NCBI GenBank assembly: GCA_002471275.1
Contig: DKPQ01000025.1
Span: forward strand, 62,001-126,000
Source: Flammeovirgaceae bacterium UBA7330
Lineage (GTDB): Bacteria; Bacteroidota; Bacteroidia; Cytophagales; Cyclobacteriaceae
Reading direction: 5' to 3'
Length of the DNA: 64,000 nucleotides
This document shows positions 59,999 through 64,000 of this stretch, in pieces. Position numbers and translations under genes: made by a program. Each line of letters starts with the position of its first letter. The first letter of the stretch is position 1. The notes beneath the pieces were generated by a model that had not been told where the DNA came from, made no database searches, and saw only the letters and a list, made by a program, of their open reading frames with translations.

Positions 59999-60573
59999 TA
60001 TTTATGGGAGTCTACTACCGAGCAAATGTCGTCGAAAATCCCGCTGATGGTGCCCACCCCGTGGATACCGTGAAACTTTGACTGATCCTTGTAATAAGCA
60101 GCTACCGGTGTAGTCTCTTTCTGGTATACCTTGATGCGGTTGGTAATTTTTTCATCATCCTGATCATCTACCCTGCCAGATGTTTTGGCTCTTCCTTTGA
60201 TCCTGGTGCGAAGCTCGTCTTCCGGTACCTCCAGGGATACCATAAGCGAGATAGCCAGCCCATGCTCAGCAAGCATCTTATCAAGTGATTCGGCCTGAGC
60301 CACGGTACGCGGAAATCCGTCGAAGATAAATCCTTTTCCATCGAGGTGATCTTTGATTTTATCTTCTACCATTCCGATGACCACCTCATCGGGCACCAGG
60401 TTGCCCTGGTCCATATATTTCTGAGCCAATTTACCTAGTTCCGTACCTTCTCCGAGGTGTTTTCTAAAAAGATCACCGGTAGAAATGTGGGTCAATTGAT
60501 ATTTTTTTATCAGGTTTTCACTTTGTGTGCCCTTTCCGGCACCTGGAGGACCAAATAATACGAGATTCAGCAT
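59998..60573 (-). CDS. adk: Adenylate kinase
   Basis: A 191-residue short-form adenylate kinase (ATP + AMP to 2 ADP). LFGPPGAGKGTQ is the P-loop, ISTGDLFRKH binds AMP, FIFDGFPRTVAQAE is the signature, and KGRAKTSGRVDDQDDEKITNRI includes the lid segment. The lid is the short type without a zinc finger. It is upstream of obgE in the same operon; a hairpin (ACAAAA/TTTTGT) lies between it and the next gene upstream. Confidence 0.96.
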   Translation of the reverse strand: MLNLVLFGPPGAGKGTQSENLIKKYQLTHISTGDLFRKHLGEGTELGKLAQKYMDQGNLVPDEVVIGMVEDKIKDHLDGKGFIFDGFPRTVAQAESLDKMLAEHGLAISLMVSLEVPEDELRTRIKGRAKTSGRVDDQDDEKITNRIKVYQKETTPVAAYYKDQSKFHGIHGVGTISGIFDDICSVVDSHK

Positions 60574-60628
60574 TTTACTTCAATTTGGTTTAAATATACA
60601 AAAGTCAGTTTTGTACAGATGTTTATGG

Positions 60629-61537
60629 TTAAAGTCTTGATACCAGGTATTTATACATGTCAATCATTGCCTGGACATCATTAATATGTACTTTTTCATT
60701 AGGCGAGTGTACATTGGACTCGGGGGCACCTATAAAGCACCAATCCACCGGGTATGGTGAGTGATGTACTTCCCTGCCATCGCTGGACCCACCGCCTTCC
60801 ACTTCCATTTGGTAGGGGATGCCGGATTCTTCTGCCAGCTGGAGTATCCTGTCAATGAAGACTTTCCTTGGGATGTTTTTGTCACGGAGAGAAATTACGA
60901 CCCCTTCACCATGAGGCACTCCGTCCGTCACCCAGGTGATATCCGAGATGAGGGCTTGTTTGATGCGATATTCATTGTAAAGGAACTGGATAAGCATAGG
61001 GATACTTCCGCCGCCATGTTCTTCGAAGCAGCTAAAAACAATGGCGCCGTCCTCAATTGATTCGGCTACTTTCAAGGCATTGTACATGCCCAGTCGATTG
61101 TCCAGATAGGTGCCTTCTATATAGCTTTTGGATATTTTCAGTGATGGCTGGAATACCAGCGTGGTGCCACGTTCGATGGCTCTCGGAAAATCGTGGAACA
61201 ATCTGTGATCTTCATCCACCTTGAGCTTGCACGCTATAGGTCCCATGGCATCTTCACCACTCAGCTCGATGCCATCTTCGACATGTGGGCTGCCAATAGC
61301 AACCAGTTGATTCTCATAGCGTGCTGTGAAGCCAATTGAATCCATGTGGGCAAAAATAGCAGTTCTGGGTTGACCAAAGATCAACATTATTGAGTCATGA
61401 AAATCATCTGCTATGATTTTAGGTTTGGTCTTCCAATTCTTAGCTTCCCTTTGGATATAGTCCAGAAGAAATTGTTTCATAGCGAATTCACTGCCAGATG
61501 GAGCATGGATATTAATCAGTTCTTGCAGGAGTTTCAT
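60629..61537 (-). CDS. M42-like (M20/M28 clan) metallopeptidase
   Basis: A 302-residue zinc aminopeptidase-like protein. IFAHMDSIGFTA holds the first metal ligands, TYLDNRLGMYNALK the bridging aspartate region, FSCFEEHGGGSIP the catalytic glutamates, and NVHSPNEKVHINDV the last histidine. The architecture (HMD, DNRxG, EEHG) fits M42 tetrahedral aminopeptidases, with a shorter than usual apical domain. A TAACTTTG element (plus 61613-61620, minus strand) lies upstream. It is separated by 55 bases from adk and may be co-transcribed. Confidence 0.85.
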   Translation of the reverse strand: MKLLQELINIHAPSGSEFAMKQFLLDYIQREAKNWKTKPKIIADDFHDSIMLIFGQPRTAIFAHMDSIGFTARYENQLVAIGSPHVEDGIELSGEDAMGPIACKLKVDEDHRLFHDFPRAIERGTTLVFQPSLKISKSYIEGTYLDNRLGMYNALKVAESIEDGAIVFSCFEEHGGGSIPMLIQFLYNEYRIKQALISDITWVTDGVPHGEGVVISLRDKNIPRKVFIDRILQLAEESGIPYQMEVEGGGSSDGREVHHSPYPVDWCFIGAPESNVHSPNEKVHINDVQAMIDMYKYLVSRL

Positions 61538-61612
61538 GGACTATTTCTCAGGATTTGGGTATCATCGCAAATCATCAATGATTATCACCCTATTAATTTC
61601 ACTAAAAGCGTG

Positions 61613-61620
61613 CAAAGTTA
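61613..61620 (-). promoter_or_regulatory. -7 element of the M42-like peptidase gene
   Basis: TAACTTTG on the minus strand, an exact TAnnTTTG match. Predicted start near 61606, giving a leader of about 70 bases. No clear -33. Confidence 0.4.
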
Positions 61621-61671
61621 ACTTTAGCATCATCACCTAACCACAGGAATTACGTATAATTATTCCAAATT

Positions 61672-62130
61672 ATGTCTGAGCTGTTAAAATACCTTATGGT
61701 TTATGCCCTTTCGGGCTTCAAATTCATCTTTGGTCCAACCATGGGTGCCGCATATGGGTTTAGTATCCTTTTAACCGGAGTGTTAACTACCCTTGGGATG
61801 ATGACGACTGTTTACGTTATTAGTTATTTTGGGCCACAGATCAGATTGCTAATGGTGAGGCTGTTTGGTAAGCGAAAGAAAGAACCTGTCTTCTCTCCAA
61901 GCAGACGGCGCTTTGTCAGGATCTGGAAGAAATATGGTATTCAGGGAATCGCCTTTCTCACCCCATTACTACTCACGCCTGTAGGGGGTGCTTTTTTTGC
62001 CAACGCTCTGGGGGTGGAGCGAAGTGACATTTTCAAGTGGATGTGGATCTTTGGCACCTTCTGGGCCTTTGTGCTTTCTGCTCTTGTCAGGTATGCGGCA
62101 GATCTTTTCAAGGATCTCAATATCCTGTAG
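61672..62130 (+). CDS. Small membrane protein of unknown function
   Basis: A 152-residue protein with four probable membrane helices. A basic cytosolic loop (FGKRKKEPVFSPSRRRFVRIWKK) separates helices 2 and 3. GIAFLTPLLLTPVGGAFFANALG, with prolines inside the membrane segment, resembles re-entrant loops of DedA/SNARE-like and small-exporter families, but I cannot assign it firmly. It lies between the M42-like gene (divergent) and hemE, with its own 57-base gap to hemE. Function unknown. Confidence 0.65.
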   Translation: MSELLKYLMVYALSGFKFIFGPTMGAAYGFSILLTGVLTTLGMMTTVYVISYFGPQIRLLMVRLFGKRKKEPVFSPSRRRFVRIWKKYGIQGIAFLTPLLLTPVGGAFFANALGVERSDIFKWMWIFGTFWAFVLSALVRYAADLFKDLNIL

Positions 62131-62175
62131 GTGCTAAAATTGAAATAATTTTAGGATCGCCACAGCACGGATCGT

Positions 62176-62183
62176 TACTTTTG
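62176..62183 (+). promoter_or_regulatory. -7 element at the hemE start
   Basis: TACTTTTG matches TAnnTTTG fully and ends 5 bases before the hemE ATG at 62188, so transcription would begin at the start codon itself. No -33 TTTG at the right distance. Confidence 0.45.
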
Positions 62184-62187
62184 CAGG

Positions 62188-63222
62188 ATGCAAATCAAAA
62201 ATGATCTGGTACTGCGTGCAGCAAGAGGCGAAAAGGTAGAGCGAACCCCGGTGTGGCTGATGCGTCAGGCAGGTAGAATCCTGAAAGAGTACCGAGAAGT
62301 AAGGAACAGCTTAAGTGGCTTCAAAGAGCTGGTAGAGACACCTGAACTGGCTGCTGAGGTTACCATTCAACCTGTGGATATATTGGGGGTGGATGCAGCG
62401 ATCATCTTTTCTGATATCCTCGTCATTCCTGAGGCCATGGGCCTCCAATATGAAATGATTGAAAAGAAAGGTCCTTTTTTCCCTGATACCATACAGTCCT
62501 TAGCAGATATTGACCGACTAAATGTGGCCGAAGCTGACGATTTGCGATATACGCTTGATGCCATTGAGCTTACAAAAAAGGAATTGCAGGGGGCTGTACC
62601 GTTGATTGGGTTTGCAGGAGCTCCATGGACAATCTTTTCATATATGGTTGAAGGTCATGGTAGCAAAACATTCTCCAAATCGCGCAGAATGCTATATACC
62701 GATCCCATAGTCTCTCATCAGCTACTTCAAAAAATCACAGATAGCACCATAAATTATCTGAAAGGACAAATTGCTGCTGGGGCTGATATGCTACAGATCT
62801 TTGATTCCTGGGCTGGCATGTTGCCCAGGGAGCACTACCGTGAGTTCTCTTTGCGGTATATACGCCAGATTTGTGAGGCGATTGATGAAGTGCCAATCAC
62901 GGTTTTTGCCAAAGGGGCATTCTTTGCCCTGGAGGATATGAAAGACCTGTCATGCAATACGATTGGGCTGGACTGGAACATGAGCATTGAAGAGGCTAAA
63001 AGGACTTTTCCTGATAAAACGCTACAAGGAAATCTGGATCCGTGCGTGTTATATGCTACTCCCGAAAAGATTGAGGAGGAGACTTTGAACATGCTCAGCA
63101 GGTTTAATGGCCATCCACACATAGCCAATCTTGGGCATGGTGTTTATCCGGACACACCACCAGAAAACGTCAAGTTTTTTGTGGATACAATCAAGAAATC
63201 CCAGCTGATTGCCAGTAGTTAA
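62188..63222 (+). CDS. hemE: Uroporphyrinogen decarboxylase
   Basis: A 344-residue haem-pathway enzyme that removes four acetate carboxylates from uroporphyrinogen III to give coproporphyrinogen III. TPVWLMRQAGRILKEYRE near the start carries the conserved arginines, IIFSDILVIPEAMGL the catalytic aspartate, FAGAPWTIFSYMVEGHGS the second signature, and NLGHGVYPDTPPENVKFFVD the C-terminus with the conserved histidine. Length is normal. The -7 element sits right before the ATG, suggesting a leaderless message. Convergent with hldE, stops 1 base apart. Confidence 0.97.
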   Translation: MQIKNDLVLRAARGEKVERTPVWLMRQAGRILKEYREVRNSLSGFKELVETPELAAEVTIQPVDILGVDAAIIFSDILVIPEAMGLQYEMIEKKGPFFPDTIQSLADIDRLNVAEADDLRYTLDAIELTKKELQGAVPLIGFAGAPWTIFSYMVEGHGSKTFSKSRRMLYTDPIVSHQLLQKITDSTINYLKGQIAAGADMLQIFDSWAGMLPREHYREFSLRYIRQICEAIDEVPITVFAKGAFFALEDMKDLSCNTIGLDWNMSIEEAKRTFPDKTLQGNLDPCVLYATPEKIEEETLNMLSRFNGHPHIANLGHGVYPDTPPENVKFFVDTIKKSQLIASS

Positions 63223-63223
63223 C

Positions 63224-64000
63224 TTACAGCCAATTCTCCAAAATCGGATTCTTGGAAGATTCTGCTTTCAGTCTTTCCGGATCGATGGGAACCACTCCCT
63301 GGTATTCACAGACTATTCCACCTCCAAGGTTGGCCAGCTCGGACACAAAGGGCAAGGAACATCCCAATGCCAAAGCCATAGCGGCAATGCTGATTACAGT
63401 ATCACCTGCCCCTGATACATCAGATATAGAGCGGAGGTGAGCCGGATGCCTACCCTTTTCCTTATCAGAATGGTAATACACTCCGTACTCTGAAAGCGTG
63501 ATCAATGCCTGTTCAAAATTCAGGAGCTCTTTCAATTTCCCTACAGCGTGCTCTACTTCTCCTGTAGATTTCGGATCAATATCGATTCCAAGACCTTCCC
63601 GAAGCTCTTTGAGGTTTGGCTTAAACAGAGAGCATGACTTGTAGAAGTTGAAATTTTTCTTCTTGGGGTCGACGGCAGTGGGGATGTTGAGCTTTTTGGC
63701 TTCATCTATGACTTCACGGATAATCGAAGCATTAAGTACACCTTTATCGTAATCTTCAAAGATGACCAGGTCACAATCGACCATCAGGGACTTAAGTTTT
63801 GCAACAAAGAACTCTTCATCCTGACTTGAGAGATTTGTTTCGATCTCTGAATCTATCCGAAGGAGGTGCTGTGAGGAAGACATCACCCTGTTTTTTACAG
63901 TCGTGATCCGTTGATCACTCTCTAAAATACCGTCACTACTCAGGTTTTGTACGCTGAGTAGTTCTTTGAATTCATGACCGTCAGTGTCTTTCCCGATGAC
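63224..64000 (-). CDS. hldE: PfkB-family heptose 7-phosphate kinase (HldE-type), 5' end outside window
   Basis: 258 residues are visible; the frame is open to the window edge, so the start lies beyond 64000. The TTVKNR...QHLLRIDSE stretch and VIFEDYDKGVLN match HldE/RfaE domain I, and SDVSGAGDTVISIAAMALALG carries the catalytic aspartate and anion hole of PfkB kinases. It phosphorylates heptose 7-phosphate at C1 in ADP-heptose synthesis, the step before the GmhB phosphatase found at 1.5 kb. The C-terminal end right after the kinase domain shows that the cytidylyltransferase domain is not fused here. Confidence 0.88.
   Translation of the reverse strand, partial: VIGKDTDGHEFKELLSVQNLSSDGILESDQRITTVKNRVMSSSQHLLRIDSEIETNLSSQDEEFFVAKLKSLMVDCDLVIFEDYDKGVLNASIIREVIDEAKKLNIPTAVDPKKKNFNFYKSCSLFKPNLKELREGLGIDIDPKSTGEVEHAVGKLKELLNFEQALITLSEYGVYYHSDKEKGRHPAHLRSISDVSGAGDTVISIAAMALALGCSLPFVSELANLGGGIVCEYQGVVPIDPERLKAESSKNPILENWL

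Overview
The window comes from a Bacteroidota chromosome, most likely a gliding-type Cytophagales bacterium. The evidence is a recurring TAnnTTTG promoter element (sometimes with TTTG 19-20 bases upstream), a C-terminal Por/type IX secretion (T9SS) sorting domain, a carboxypeptidase-regulatory TonB receptor, a barrel-less TonB-plug protein, and Bacteroidota-type forms of prfB, DnaJ and Fic. I cannot name the species. There is no sign of a phage, IS element, plasmid origin or CRISPR array.

Layout. 1-8.2 kb: sugar-oxidation genes, namely a PQQ-type dehydrogenase (5' end outside the window), a GmhB-like phosphatase, three different Tat-exported Gfo/Idh/MocA oxidoreductases, a DoxX membrane protein and a discoidin-like secreted protein. 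8.3-12 kb: an Agl23-like membrane glycosyltransferase, a cytosolic-looking ApbE and a dolichyl-phosphate-glucosyltransferase-like GT2. 12.4-23.5 kb: an MG/TonB-plug protein, tRNA-Ser(UGA), YihY, MltG plus a thioesterase, TsaC-like and WbqC proteins, ClpC, and a membrane protein/winged-helix regulator pair. 23.5-38.6 kb: a VWA protein, FabG, Lpd, Fic, a methionine locus (SAM-I riboswitch, a small Cys-Cys-Cys upstream ORF, MetY-MetX), SucD, an operon of epimerase-CBS fusion, DAHP synthase and KdsC-type phosphatase, a candidate small RNA, a 51-residue zinc-ribbon protein, HEAT, PaiB and RNase HII. 38.8-53.1 kb: an accessory envelope region with a TonB receptor, an LPP20/DUF4384 protein plus exported caspase, and four secreted proteins that include a 1591-residue T9SS cargo and a YadA-head-like repeat protein. 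53.2-64 kb: housekeeping genes prfB (with programmed frameshift), an MFS transporter, lysoplasmalogenase, dnaJ-grpE, obgE-adk, an M42-like peptidase, hemE and hldE (runs off the end).

The three places most likely to hold something undescribed are: (1) the metYX leader, where a consensus promoter, a SAM-I riboswitch and a 36-codon ORF ending in three Cys codons lie in series; (2) the operon at 33.8-36.3 kb, which pairs a ribulose-phosphate-epimerase domain with a KdsD-style CBS pair beside a PEP-aldolase and a KdsC phosphatase; and (3) the caspase/DUF4384 pair next to a set of related surface proteins. All functional claims rest on reading motifs by eye; no database search was run.
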